From: Chryseobacterium foetidum
GTDB lineage: Bacteria > Bacteroidota > Bacteroidia > Flavobacteriales > Weeksellaceae
Direction of reading: 5' to 3'
Length of the DNA stretch: 64,000 nt
NCBI RefSeq assembly: GCF_025457425.1
Contig: NZ_JAMXIA010000001.1
Span: 3,472,001 to 3,536,000, forward strand
Part shown: positions 53,903 to 62,862 of the stretch, one piece after another
How the letters are laid out: each line of letters starts with the position of its first letter
How positions within the stretch are numbered: the first letter of the stretch is position 1
The notes under the pieces: model-generated
Seen by the model: the letters and a program-made list of their open reading frames with translations, nothing else
Databases searched by the model: none
Told to the model about the DNA's origin: nothing
Position numbers and translations under genes: made by a program

Positions 53903-54337
53903 TTAATTTTTCACAACCTGCGCATCCTGTCTTACGATAGTTTCGCCATTATTATCTATTACCACCAATGTGTACGGTGCTTTTTTAGAAGAACTGGTAA
54001 GATAATTTCTCCAAACCTGATAAAGGGTTCCGTTATTATTAAATTCAAAATAATAATTTCCTCCTGATCCATCCGGAATGACATCTCCGTCGGAAATAAT
54101 CATCGCTGGCTTGGCAGATATTTTCGTATTCGCTCCCCAGGACTGATAGAGATAATTTCCGTTGGGTTGTTTGTCAATTTTTATTTTAAACTTTTTAGTT
54201 TTAATAATAACCGTTTTCGGTACTTTTTCCTGTTTCGGACTGGTGACTTCATATTTGGAAGTTGTCTTAATGTCACTTGGAGTGGAAAAGGCCAGACCTG
54301 ACAAAATGCCTAAGCATAATATTATTTTCGAAATCAT
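53903..54337 (-). CDS. Secreted hypothetical protein (144 aa)
   Basis: Signal peptide (MISKIILCLGILSGLAFS), a lysine-rich linker, and a small beta-rich domain with KIDKQPNGNYLYQSWG and NGTLYQVWRNYL. No family recognised. It follows the HhH gene by 47 bases in the same direction and may be co-transcribed with it. Confidence 0.7.
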   Translation of the reverse strand: MISKIILCLGILSGLAFSTPSDIKTTSKYEVTSPKQEKVPKTVIIKTKKFKIKIDKQPNGNYLYQSWGANTKISAKPAMIISDGDVIPDGSGGNYYFEFNNNGTLYQVWRNYLTSSSKKAPYTLVVIDNNGETIVRQDAQVVKN

Positions 54338-54384
54338 ACTATTTGATTTTATTTTTAAAATGGAATCAAAACTAAAGCCAGTTG

Positions 54385-55677
54385 TTATTTCACATAAAGC
54401 CTCATCCTCGCTTCATATTCAGGTTTTACTTTGATAAATTTCCATATTTTTCTGTCATCGGGATTACTCATTCGGTAAAAAATAATCTTATCTGCAGAAT
54501 ATTTGAAATAGGGATGATTTTTCAGCCATTCTTCCGGAGCTTCTGTAAGTGAATATTTCTGCACCTTGGAAACATCGAGAGGAGCCGAACTGACTAGCTT
54601 TTGAGTAAGTTCCTTATCAATATTATAAGTATCCAGGATCTGTTCTTTGGTAACAAATCCTCCCAGTTTTTTCCGAAAACCAACGAGTGAACCGGCCGCT
54701 TTTTCATCAAAGCCATACTCTAAAAGTTGTTTAAATGTAATTGAATTTAAATCTGTTTTGGCGAAATCGGTCTCTTTAAAATTTTCAGATTTTGAAGCAT
54801 TTTTTACCTGAGCAAGCTTGATGTAAGGTTTCATCTCATTGAATTTATCTTCATTAATGACGAAACAGTTTTTAATATCATCCAAACTTTTGAAACTGCC
54901 TTTGAGATTTCTGTCACGGTAATTGACAATTACATTTGCCTGTTTTTCAGAAAAACCTAAATTTTGCCAGCCTTCTTTATCCAGAGTATTTGGATCGAAA
55001 GGTTTGTAGTTAATTTTTTCTCTAATGGTATCTTTCTTAAATCTGTTTTTAGCAAAATTTTCGGGGGTTTTTGCCGGAAGAATGAGATAAGGCTCAAGTT
55101 TCAGATAATTTTCATCACTGATAATAAAACACTCTCTGAATTTTTCTTTACTTACAAAACTTCCGCCTAAAAACTTTTTATATTTCAAAATTGCCTCGGC
55201 CTGCCTTTCAGAAAAACCCATACTCTCCCAGTTCGATTGAGAATAATGATCAGGATTGAATTTTCCAGCAATGTTAAGTTCTTTCTTTTTAAAATCTCTG
55301 TTTTCAAAGTTGGTGAGTTCTCCCTCTCTATTGGTTTCCGGCAACAAAATGTATGATTCAATTTCACTGAATTTTTCCTCAGAAATAGAATAGCATTTTT
55401 TAAGTTGCTCCTTGGAAATGAATCTTCCGCCAACAATTTCTTTATACTTTAAAATTGTAGCGGTCTGTTTCTCAGAAAATCCCAGTTTTTGCCACTGATC
55501 GGCCGAAAGTTCGTTTGGATCAAACTCAGAAAGAGGTCTTGACTTAGGAGTTTCAGTCGTAAATCTAAGTTCGGGGAATTTCTCATCTGTACTTTTGGCG
55601 TATTTGCTGTACATCGACAGAACCGCCAACAGCATTGCAAGAATTGCAATCTTTTTGTAATAATTTTTTCGCACCAT
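54385..55677 (-). CDS. Secreted or anchored protein with four helix-hairpin-helix repeats
   Basis: A 430-residue protein with an N-terminal membrane/signal segment (about 5-24) and four ComEA-type helix-hairpin-helix units. Three are close copies: a FDPNELSADQWQKLGFSEKQ-type helix, ILKYKEIVGGRFISKEQLKK, and a FSEIESYI end; the fourth begins LNSITFKQLLEYGFDEKAAG. HhH units usually bind DNA backbone, and outside the cytoplasm this recalls ComEA DNA-uptake receptors, but the number of units and the C-terminal 60 residues differ. Function is not known. Confidence 0.8.
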   Translation of the reverse strand: MVRKNYYKKIAILAMLLAVLSMYSKYAKSTDEKFPELRFTTETPKSRPLSEFDPNELSADQWQKLGFSEKQTATILKYKEIVGGRFISKEQLKKCYSISEEKFSEIESYILLPETNREGELTNFENRDFKKKELNIAGKFNPDHYSQSNWESMGFSERQAEAILKYKKFLGGSFVSKEKFRECFIISDENYLKLEPYLILPAKTPENFAKNRFKKDTIREKINYKPFDPNTLDKEGWQNLGFSEKQANVIVNYRDRNLKGSFKSLDDIKNCFVINEDKFNEMKPYIKLAQVKNASKSENFKETDFAKTDLNSITFKQLLEYGFDEKAAGSLVGFRKKLGGFVTKEQILDTYNIDKELTQKLVSSAPLDVSKVQKYSLTEAPEEWLKNHPYFKYSADKIIFYRMSNPDDRKIWKFIKVKPEYEARMRLYVK

Positions 55678-55748
55678 GAATTAAAATTAAGAATTATTTC
55701 AATTCAAAATTCAATATATGATGATTAATTTATGTAAAAATTTAGAAA

Positions 55749-56093
55749 TTATTCGGAATCCCTTTCTGTAAGCGAATCTTTGAGTTTTAATAACTCAGCT
55801 TTCACAAACTCTAAACGGTCAATCAAAGTGACGGTCTCAGAAATTTTAGAATTGGTGGTTAGTGCGATTTTTGCACCGTCCAGTGTATAACCCTTTTCTT
55901 TTACCAAATGATAGATGATCTGCAGATTTTTGATGTCTTCCGGAGTGAAATAGCGGTTGCCTTTTTTATTTTTTTTAGGTTTAATGATTGGGAATTCCTG
56001 CTCCCAATATCTTATCAATGAAGTATTTACGTCAAATGCCTTGGCGACTTCGCCAATAGAATAGTAGAGTTTGTCTGGTAAATTGATCTTCAT
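55749..56093 (-). CDS. MerR family transcriptional regulator
   Basis: About 114 residues with an N-terminal MerR DNA-binding domain: KLYYSIGEVAKAFDVNTSLI, RYWEQEFPIIKPKK, then GNRYFTPEDIKNLQIIYHLV. The C-terminal part is a short coiled coil without a ligand-binding domain. The start at MKINLPDK (56093) matches the usual beginning in Flavobacteriia; an upstream ATG at 56129 would add 12 residues. A pair of 14-bp direct repeats lies just upstream. It is often found next to the HhH or M23-peptidase genes in related genomes (general recollection, not checked). Confidence 0.85.
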   Translation of the reverse strand: MKINLPDKLYYSIGEVAKAFDVNTSLIRYWEQEFPIIKPKKNKKGNRYFTPEDIKNLQIIYHLVKEKGYTLDGAKIALTTNSKISETVTLIDRLEFVKAELLKLKDSLTERDSE

Positions 56094-56133
56094 TCCCTTA
56101 ATTTTGTCTGTAGAGCTCTTGCTGTTCACAACC

Positions 56134-56179
56134 TTGTCAAAGTTTTCTGCAAAATGCCGATAATTTTGTCAAAGTTTTC
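56134..56179. promoter_or_regulatory. Two 14-bp direct repeats in the divergent merR/SMP-30 gap
   Basis: TTGTCAAAGTTTTC at 56134-56147 and 56166-56179, 32 bases start to start (three helical turns). On the minus strand each reads GAAAACTTTGACAA, close to a -7 element. They may be tandem promoters or an operator pair for the regulator. Confidence 0.4.
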
Positions 56180-56278
56180 GCAAGAAATCCTTCTTTTTGA
56201 TTTAAACTGAATTTCCAAAGATAATTATTTTTTAAACCACTTCACAAATCGTAAATTGTAAACTTTAAATTCAGAAGA

Positions 56279-57169
56279 ATGAAAAATATAATGATTGGAG
56301 GGCTGGTTGGTTTGTTTTTGGTATTTCAAGGTTGCCAATCAACAAATTACAATGCTATGTTTGAAAACACCGAACCGAAATTAGTTTCAGATCAGTTTAA
56401 ATTTACCGAAGGTCCCGCAACCGATAAAGCAGGAAATGTCTATTTCACAGACCAGCCTAACGATAAAATTTATGTCTGGAACTGGAAAACAGATAAAATC
56501 GAGCTCTTTTTAGACAAGACAGGTCGTGCCAACGGAACTTATTTCGATGAAAACGACAATTTAATTACCTGTTCAGACAACGAAGGCGAAATCTGGAAAA
56601 TCAAAAAAGATAAATCGGTTACAGTTTTATCTAAAGGTTTTGAAGGGAAAAGATTAAATGGTCCCAACGATCTCTGGCTCGATGGAAATGGCGGAATTTA
56701 CTTTACAGATCCGTTGTATCCAAGAGATTACTGGGAGAACTTTAAAGTAGAAATTCCTGAGAAAAATTTATACTACAGAAATAAGGAAGGAAAAATTTCC
56801 AAGCTTGAGACTTTCACTCAACCCAATGGAATTATAGGAAGCATAAGTCAGAAGAAACTTTATGTTTCAGATATTGATGCCGGAAAAACGTATGTTTATG
56901 ATATTTTAGGAAATGGAAAACTTTCTGAAAAGAAATTATTCTGTGAAATGGGTTCAGACGGAATGACTCTGGACAAAGAAGGAAATCTATACCTGACGGG
57001 CGATGGTGTAACTGTTTTCAACAACAAAGGAGAAAAAGTTCATCACATCAAAATCCCTGAAGACTGGACTGGGAACGTAACTTTCGGTGGGGAAAAAAAT
57101 AATATCCTGTTTATTACCGCTTCAAAATCGGTGTACACTTTACCGACAAAAACGTCTGCTATGAAATAG
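56279..57169 (+). CDS. SMP-30/gluconolactonase family lipoprotein
   Basis: A 296-residue six-bladed propeller lipoprotein (signal with lipobox FQGC). Family motifs: KFTEGPATDKAGNVYFTDQP, LNGPNDLWLDGNGGIYFTDP, and QPNGIIGS. SMP-30-type enzymes hydrolyse sugar lactones such as gluconolactone; the lipidated form would act in the periplasm. Divergent from the MerR gene. Confidence 0.88.
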   Translation: MKNIMIGGLVGLFLVFQGCQSTNYNAMFENTEPKLVSDQFKFTEGPATDKAGNVYFTDQPNDKIYVWNWKTDKIELFLDKTGRANGTYFDENDNLITCSDNEGEIWKIKKDKSVTVLSKGFEGKRLNGPNDLWLDGNGGIYFTDPLYPRDYWENFKVEIPEKNLYYRNKEGKISKLETFTQPNGIIGSISQKKLYVSDIDAGKTYVYDILGNGKLSEKKLFCEMGSDGMTLDKEGNLYLTGDGVTVFNNKGEKVHHIKIPEDWTGNVTFGGEKNNILFITASKSVYTLPTKTSAMK

Positions 57170-57226
57170 GTTAAGGTTAAGGTTAAGGTCAAGGTTGCGT
57201 TGCTCAGCCTTAACCTTTGCCTCAGC
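57168..57226. terminator. Hexamer-repeat hairpin between convergent genes
   Basis: AGGTTA-type hexamers (GGTTAAGGTTAAGGTTAAGG) followed by the opposite strand (CCTTAACCTT), able to form a 10-bp or longer stem. It sits exactly between the stops of the SMP-30 and helicase genes and may be a bidirectional terminator or barrier. Confidence 0.6.
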
Positions 57227-58534
57227 CTAATAAGCCACCTCCATTTTTACTTTCTTACCTTTTAATTTTTCGGTGCTTAATTTTTTTAGTAACTCTCTTA
57301 CTTTGGTTCTCGAAACTGCTACGTAAGACGTTGTATCTTTCACCTCAATCAGACCTAAATCTTCTTTCTGTAATTCTCCTTTTTTCAGTAAATAACCAAC
57401 GATATCTACTTTATTGACTTTATCTTTTTTTCCGGCACTGATGTAAATCGTTTGAAATGGCGGGTTCGCAGGAACTTTAGAAAATTCTTTTACCGATTCT
57501 TCAGGAGTATCTTTTCTGATGAAAGGAAATTTTTCTTCCTCAGTCATTACAAGATAAGCAAAACCTTTGGCGTTCATTCTCGCTGTACGGCCGTTTCTGT
57601 GGATGAAAGCATCTTCCGTAGTCGGCAACTGATAATGAACAATCGATTCGACTTCAGGAACATCTAAACCACGCGCCGCCAAATCGGTTGTGATTAAAAC
57701 TCTTGCCGTATCATTTCTGAATTTCAGCAAGGCGCGTTCTCTTTCGTCCTGTTCCATTCCCCCGTGGAAGGTTTCTCTGGCGATTCCTTTATCCAAAAGC
57801 AGATCGGCAATACGGTCAACGGTTTCTCTGTGGTTACAGAAAATCAGCGTTCTTTTATTTCCGATTTTACAGATCAAATGAAATAAAGTGTCGAGTTTCT
57901 CCTCGGAAATCGTCATCACTTTTCTCAGCTGAATATCAGGTTTATTTTCTCCTAATTTTAAGAAATCAACGATTTTTTCATCTTTTAAACCGGTAAACTT
58001 CGGAATTTCATCCATCGGAGTTGCTGAAGTCAGGATTCTTTGGTAAAGATTGTACATGTTTTCGATAATGTATTCCATATCTTCATGAAAGCCTAATTCC
58101 AAAGCCTTGTCGAATTCGTCTAAAACCAGATTTCTAATGGTTTTTACTTCAATATTTTTATTTTTAAGATGATAAGCAACTCTTCCGGGAGTTCCTATTA
58201 ATACAGCAGGAGCTTCTTTAAGATTGTTCATTTCAATCTTTTTATCGTGACCTCCGTAGCAAACTGTCACCTTAAAATCGGTACCCATCGATTTGAAAAC
58301 CTGCTCAATCTGCAAAGCCAGTTCTCTTGCCGGAACCAAAATTACAGCCTGAATTCCCGTTGCTTCCTTCTTTAAATTCCTAAGAACCGGAAACAAAAAA
58401 GCCAGCGTTTTTCCCGAACCCGTAGGCGAAAGTAAAACAACATCGGTATTGTTTTCCGTAGTTTTGTATGTAGATTTCTGCATCTGATTCATATCCTGAA
58501 TCTGCAGTTTTTTGTAAATAGATTCTAATTCCAT
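57227..58534 (-). CDS. DEAD-box RNA helicase with DbpA-type RNA-binding domain
   Basis: A 435-residue ATP-dependent RNA helicase. SPTGSGKT (Walker A), PARELALQ, GTPGRVA, DEFD in place of DEAD (VLDEFDKALELGF), LTSATP, then DLAARGLDVP and HRNGRTARM. The C-terminal 75 residues (TIYISAGKKDKVNKVDIVGY) fit the DbpA RNA-binding domain that targets 23S rRNA helix 92, so a role in large-subunit assembly is likely. DEFD is seen in this subgroup. Confidence 0.9.
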   Translation of the reverse strand: MELESIYKKLQIQDMNQMQKSTYKTTENNTDVVLLSPTGSGKTLAFLFPVLRNLKKEATGIQAVILVPARELALQIEQVFKSMGTDFKVTVCYGGHDKKIEMNNLKEAPAVLIGTPGRVAYHLKNKNIEVKTIRNLVLDEFDKALELGFHEDMEYIIENMYNLYQRILTSATPMDEIPKFTGLKDEKIVDFLKLGENKPDIQLRKVMTISEEKLDTLFHLICKIGNKRTLIFCNHRETVDRIADLLLDKGIARETFHGGMEQDERERALLKFRNDTARVLITTDLAARGLDVPEVESIVHYQLPTTEDAFIHRNGRTARMNAKGFAYLVMTEEEKFPFIRKDTPEESVKEFSKVPANPPFQTIYISAGKKDKVNKVDIVGYLLKKGELQKEDLGLIEVKDTTSYVAVSRTKVRELLKKLSTEKLKGKKVKMEVAY

Positions 58535-58633
58535 TTTGCAAAGGTAGGGGATTTTGGTTTGAAATGTTTGATGACTTTCAAAGTGTTATTATAGTAAAAG
58601 TAGTAATGATTTTAATTTAAGTGAATACAATAT

Positions 58634-59194
58634 TTATTTTTGATTTGTTATAGCTCTAAATACTTTTTTATTGTGCTTCCTATTATAGATTTTGCTTGCC
58701 GTTATCCAATAAATAAATAGGCTAAATAATATTGTTAAAAGGATGGGAATCCAATGGATTTTAAAAATTAGATAAGAAAATAGTAAGATTAAAATTAATA
58801 AAAATTCAATATAATATTTGTCCTTATCCGATATTCTTTGTTTTATAATTATTAGATTTCCTTTTCTTTTATTAATTCTTTCCTGAACTTTTTTTGTCAA
58901 TTGGGTAGTACTATAATAAGGATTGTCTAAGTCTGAAAGTGTAAAACAAATTGAAAATTCCAATTCTAGACTATCCATAAATCTATAAAATCTACGAACA
59001 CCTTTAAATGAATTTTTAATCTGACCTTTATTTTTAGGTGGAAAAGTTAAATAATCCAGAAAGTGAGATTCGTCAAAACTTGTATTTGGCTTTTCCCGCT
59101 TTTCATTGAAAATTTTTAAAATCTTTTCTTCTATTTCGTTTTCAATCATTTTTAGTAAGTTTATTTGTGTTTTACCAGAAAGAATTTTTTTCAA
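58634..59194 (-). CDS. Hypothetical protein with two C-terminal membrane helices
   Basis: 186 residues. The N-terminal 115 are soluble, charged and probably helical; two adjacent hydrophobic helices lie at about 128-145 and 147-166 with a basic tail. Another start at Met16 (59149) is possible. Strongly AT-rich, even for this genome. No family recognised. Confidence 0.6.
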   Translation of the reverse strand: MKKILSGKTQINLLKMIENEIEEKILKIFNEKREKPNTSFDESHFLDYLTFPPKNKGQIKNSFKGVRRFYRFMDSLELEFSICFTLSDLDNPYYSTTQLTKKVQERINKRKGNLIIIKQRISDKDKYYIEFLLILILLFSYLIFKIHWIPILLTILFSLFIYWITASKIYNRKHNKKVFRAITNQK

Positions 59195-59289
59195 ATATAA
59201 AAAATATAGGAGGTAATAATAAGCAAAACTAAAAAGACTATTTTAAAATAATTTGAAGAAATTTGTAAAACCTTAAACCTAAATCCAAC

Positions 59290-59712
59290 ATGTCTCCCGA
59301 AAAAACAAAACTCATGACCGACAGTTTCAACCGCTCAGAAACGTTGAAATTCTACAACGCCGAACTTCTTGAACTGGAAACCGATTTCTTTTCCATTAAA
59401 ATTCCAAAAATGGAAATGATGACCCGAACTGCCGGAATGTTTAACGGTGCCATGATTGCTTCTTTGGTAGACGTTTCTTCAGGTTACGCAGCAGTAAGCC
59501 ATTATCCTGAAGATGTCTATGTAGTGACAGTCGAATTGAAAGTAAACTATCTCCGTCCTGCCATCGGCGATGCTTTGGTTTCAAAAGCGTTTGTCGTAAA
59601 AGGTGGCTCAAAAATCTCTGTTATTCGCACAGAAATTTATACTGTTAATGAAAATCATTCATCAGAAAGTCACGTTGCAACTTCTCTTGTAACTATGATG
59701 AAAATAAAATAA
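59290..59712 (+). CDS. PaaI-type hotdog thioesterase
   Basis: A 140-residue acyl-CoA thioesterase of the hotdog fold. TAGMFNGAMIASLVDVSSGYAA carries the catalytic helix region (Asp in place of the usual Gly-rich HGG start), followed by VVTVELKVNYLRPAIGD, the typical beta-strand block. Substrate unknown. Single gene. Confidence 0.85.
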   Translation: MSPEKTKLMTDSFNRSETLKFYNAELLELETDFFSIKIPKMEMMTRTAGMFNGAMIASLVDVSSGYAAVSHYPEDVYVVTVELKVNYLRPAIGDALVSKAFVVKGGSKISVIRTEIYTVNENHSSESHVATSLVTMMKIK

Positions 59713-59779
59713 ATTTTATTGGAATAAATTTTGTTAAAGCAAATCCATTAAATTTAAAATCAATCAAAATTTTCTAATG

Positions 59780-60022
59780 ACTTAGGAGTTCGAGGCGTTA
59801 AGAAATCGTAGATTCGACGTAGTCAAATTTGAAAAAAAATCCGTTAAGAAATTTCCACTGTTTGAGTGGCGGCAACAATAATTCTTATGATTAAAAATCG
59901 TAATTTCCGCCCGAGTTTGGAAATTTTAGGAGTTTTTTTTAAATTTTAGCTGAGAAATCCAGACTTGAATTTTTGGTTCTTTTGTTTGACTTCGTCGAAT
60001 CTTTGATTTAAAGACAAAAGAA
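59780..60022 (+). repeat. Structured intergenic element, copy 2
   Basis: Same layout as copy 1 with an insertion of about 20 bases near the start. Outer stem AAATTTGAAAAAAAATCC (59825-59842) with GGAGTTTTTTTTAAATTT (59929-59946); stem 2 AAATTTCCA (59849-59857) with TGGAAATTT (59918-59926); hairpin CCACT/AGTGG; GGCGG (59868-59872) with CCGCC (59907-59911); 3' hairpin GTTCTTTTGT / ACAAAAGAAC ending 18 bases before the next start codon. Confidence 0.85.
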
Positions 60023-60039
60023 CAATTAATATTAAAAAT

Positions 60040-60384
60040 ATGAACATAATCATTCGACTTTTCATCACCGCAATCGTAGCATTTCTACTAACAAAAGTGC
60101 TTTCAGGTGTGCATTTCGACGGCTTTACCGGAGCTGTAATTTTCGCTGTTGTTTTAGGTGTTTTAAATTTAATTCTAAAACCAGTTTTAAAACTTTTCGG
60201 ACTTCCGTTGACGCTTATTACTTTAGGATTCTTCGCTTTGGTCATCAATGCAATCATTATTTTGGTAGCTGATTATTTTATTGATTCCATGAAAGTCGAC
60301 GGCTTTTGGTGGGCATTTATTTTCAGTATTTTGCTATCTATCATTACATCTCTGGCGAATTCAATGTTTGCTGACAAAGATTAA
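60040..60384 (+). CDS. Phage_holin_4_2-like small membrane protein
   Basis: A 114-residue protein with four membrane helices and the family core HFDGFTGAVIFAVVLGVLNL, ILKPVLKLFGLPLTLITLG, NAIIILVADYFI. Despite the name the family is widespread in chromosomes without prophage, and no other phage genes are near, so this is not evidence of a phage. The structured element copy 2 covers its 5' untranslated region. Confidence 0.85.
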   Translation: MNIIIRLFITAIVAFLLTKVLSGVHFDGFTGAVIFAVVLGVLNLILKPVLKLFGLPLTLITLGFFALVINAIIILVADYFIDSMKVDGFWWAFIFSILLSIITSLANSMFADKD

Positions 60385-60413
60385 ATAATTTAGATACAAT
60401 TCTAATATGATGC

Positions 60414-60449
60414 AACCCTGCCAGCGTTCAGAACGCTGGCAGGGTTTTT
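60414..60449 (+). terminator. Very strong terminator after the holin-like gene
   Basis: Sixteen-bp perfect palindrome arms, AACCCTGCCAGCGTTC and its complement around a single A, followed by Ts. Confidence 0.92.
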
Positions 60450-60620
60450 AAATTTGCTTATGACATTTGTGAAAATAATCGCTGGAAATTAATGTTCAAA
60501 CTAAACTAAATCCACGATTTCCTCGCTCAATTTTATTTTAAATATTAACTTTGGCAATCTTTGAATTAAATGAGAATTAATGAATATTATGTTCATAAAT
60601 TCTTTTAAAATGAAAATTAT

Positions 60621-62615
60621 ATGAAATTAAAACACAGTCTGCTTGCTTTGGCAGCACCTCTTTTAATGAATGCACAACAGGTAATGACTCCTGAAATTCT
60701 CTGGACTTTAAAGAAAGTTGGAGTTCAGGCAGTTTCTCCCGACCACAGTTCGCTGATTTATAAAGTCGGACAGGTCGATTTAAAAACTGAAAAAACAAAA
60801 AACGAAAACTATTTTTTAAATGCTGTCAATAATCAGGCTTCTAAAATTGATTTAGGAAAAAAAGCACTCGTTCAGTGGGATAAAAACGGTCTGTATGCGC
60901 AGGAAGGCGACAAAATTTTCCTTTCAAAAGACAGCGGAAAAACGTGGACGGAATTTTACACCATCGGCGAGGTGGACAATGTTGTCATTTCTCCGGACGG
61001 AAAGAAAATTGCGTTCAGCAAACAGGTTTTGGTGGAGAAATTAATGGGAAAAGATAAATATTCCGATACTCCAAAAACGACTGCGCAGGTTTATACAGAT
61101 TTGAATCACAGACATTGGGATTATTTCAATGAAGGAAAATACAATCACGTTTTTGTCGTAAACATTTCGTCAAACGTAGATTCTGCGAAAGATTTGCTGG
61201 AAGGAAAAACCTGGGATTCTCCGCAAAGACCTTTCGGTGGCGCTGAAGATTTCGTTTTCAGTCCGGATTCTTCACAACTTTTATATGTGACTAAACCAAA
61301 AAGTGGTAAGGATTATTCTACCAGCACCAACACCGATATTTTTTCATACGATTTGGCTTCGGGAACAACTAAAAATTTAACTGAAACGAATAAAGGCTAC
61401 GACGTCAACCCAAAATTCAGTCCGGATGGAAAATCTTTGGTGTGGCAGAGTATGGAAAGAGACGGCTACGAAGCCGACAAAAATGACATCAAAATGATGG
61501 ACTGGAAATCTGGCAAGACTTCAAACTTAACAAAAGCCTGGGATGAATCTGTTTCGGGCGATGTTTTCTGGAGCGGAGATTCGAAATCAATCTATTTTAC
61601 AGCGGCTTTCAGAGGAACGAAGCAGTTGTTTTCTTTAAATCCTAAAGATTCAAAAGTTCAGCAGATTACTAAAGGTGATTTTGATGTGAATGAAATTTTT
61701 GCAGACCAAAAAACCTCACTTTTAGTTTCAAAAACAGACATCAATCATGCATCAGAAATATTCTCGGTTAATCTGAAAAATGGAGAATTAAAGCAGATTA
61801 CCGAAGCCAATAAAGATACTTATGCAAAATTAGCACAGGGAAAATCTGAATTGAAAATGGTGAAAACAACAGACGGAAAAGAAATGGGAGTATGGTTTCA
61901 TTACCCGCCGAATTTTGATCCAAACAAAAAATATCCAACTTTAGTGTATTGTCAGGGCGGTCCGCAATCAGCATTAACCCAATTCTTCAGCACCAGATGG
62001 AATTTTGCATTAATGGCAGCCAACGGATATATTGTGGTAGCACCAAACCGTCGAGGAATGCCGGGTTGGGGAACAAAATGGAACGAAGAAATTTCAAAAG
62101 ACTGGGGCGGACAACCGATCAGAGATTATTTATCAGCAACAGATTTTGCCAAAACGTTACCGTATGTTGACGGTGAAAGGGTAGCAGCAGTTGGCGCGAG
62201 TTACGGTGGTTACAGTGTTTTTATGTTAGCCGGAGTTCACAACAACAGATTCAAAACTTTTATCGCTCACGATGGTTTGTTTGATATGAAATCGTGGTAT
62301 TTAACAACCGAAGAACTTTGGTTTGCGAATTGGGATTTAGGTTCTCCATGGGAAAAACCCTTACCGAAAGCGTACACAGAATTTAACCCAAGCAATTTTG
62401 TTGATAAGTGGAACAAACCCATCATGATTTTTCAGGGTGGTATTGATTTCAGAGTTGGATACGAACAAGGTCAGGAAGCTTTCCAGGCTGCAAAACTGAG
62501 AGGGTTAAAATCAAAATTTGTTTATTTTCCGAACGAAAATCACTGGGTACTTCATCCACAAAATGGTTTGGTTTGGCAGAGAGAGTTTTTTGATTGGCTA
62601 AAAGAAACGCTGTAA
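60621..62615 (+). CDS. S9 family prolyl oligopeptidase/acylaminoacyl peptidase
   Basis: A 664-residue secreted serine peptidase. Signal peptide (to MNAQQ), a seven-bladed propeller (about 30-410) with TolB-like repeats (SPDHSSLIYKV, FSPDGKSLVWQS), and an alpha/beta hydrolase domain (about 410-664). Catalytic triad: Ser527 in GASYGGYS, Asp609 in GGIDFRVGYEQG, His641 in ENHWVLHP. It cleaves dipeptides or short peptides in the periplasm (DPP-type or acylaminoacyl type), supporting peptide use. Single gene with terminator. Confidence 0.92.
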   Translation: MKLKHSLLALAAPLLMNAQQVMTPEILWTLKKVGVQAVSPDHSSLIYKVGQVDLKTEKTKNENYFLNAVNNQASKIDLGKKALVQWDKNGLYAQEGDKIFLSKDSGKTWTEFYTIGEVDNVVISPDGKKIAFSKQVLVEKLMGKDKYSDTPKTTAQVYTDLNHRHWDYFNEGKYNHVFVVNISSNVDSAKDLLEGKTWDSPQRPFGGAEDFVFSPDSSQLLYVTKPKSGKDYSTSTNTDIFSYDLASGTTKNLTETNKGYDVNPKFSPDGKSLVWQSMERDGYEADKNDIKMMDWKSGKTSNLTKAWDESVSGDVFWSGDSKSIYFTAAFRGTKQLFSLNPKDSKVQQITKGDFDVNEIFADQKTSLLVSKTDINHASEIFSVNLKNGELKQITEANKDTYAKLAQGKSELKMVKTTDGKEMGVWFHYPPNFDPNKKYPTLVYCQGGPQSALTQFFSTRWNFALMAANGYIVVAPNRRGMPGWGTKWNEEISKDWGGQPIRDYLSATDFAKTLPYVDGERVAAVGASYGGYSVFMLAGVHNNRFKTFIAHDGLFDMKSWYLTTEELWFANWDLGSPWEKPLPKAYTEFNPSNFVDKWNKPIMIFQGGIDFRVGYEQGQEAFQAAKLRGLKSKFVYFPNENHWVLHPQNGLVWQREFFDWLKETL

Positions 62616-62707
62616 TCATAAAATAGTCGTCAAATTCCCCTTTAAGAAAGGGATGGCAAAAATCTTAGATTTTTAACGGGATAATTATCCAACGAAAGAA
62701 TATATTT

Positions 62708-62739
62708 AAAACGGGCATCGAAAGAAGTCCGTTTTTTTT
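62708..62739 (+). terminator. Terminator downstream of the S9 peptidase gene
   Basis: AAAACGGGC / GTCCGTTTT with one G-U pair, 10-base loop, and T-run. Confidence 0.75.
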
Positions 62740-62751
62740 CTTAAAATCATA

Positions 62752-62862
62752 TCAAGAAGACAAAGGCAAATTTTTAATCTCCCAAATCAGATTTTCTCTC
62801 GCCATATTTTCATATTTATTTCTAAAATGCGTGGTTTTAAAAATAAAATCGAATTCTAAAAA
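62752..62862 (-). pseudogene. Out-of-frame C-terminal tail of the HD-domain gene
   Basis: Reading on the minus strand from the run of five Ts at 62858-62862, the other frame gives LEFDFIFKTTHFRNKYENMA and on to a stop at 62752, which looks like the natural end of this protein family. One missing T would explain the early stop in the main frame. Confidence 0.65.

Noticed and set aside
60040-60384. Prophage indicated by a holin-like gene
   Set aside because: The family is common in non-phage chromosomes and no other phage gene, integrase or attachment site is present.
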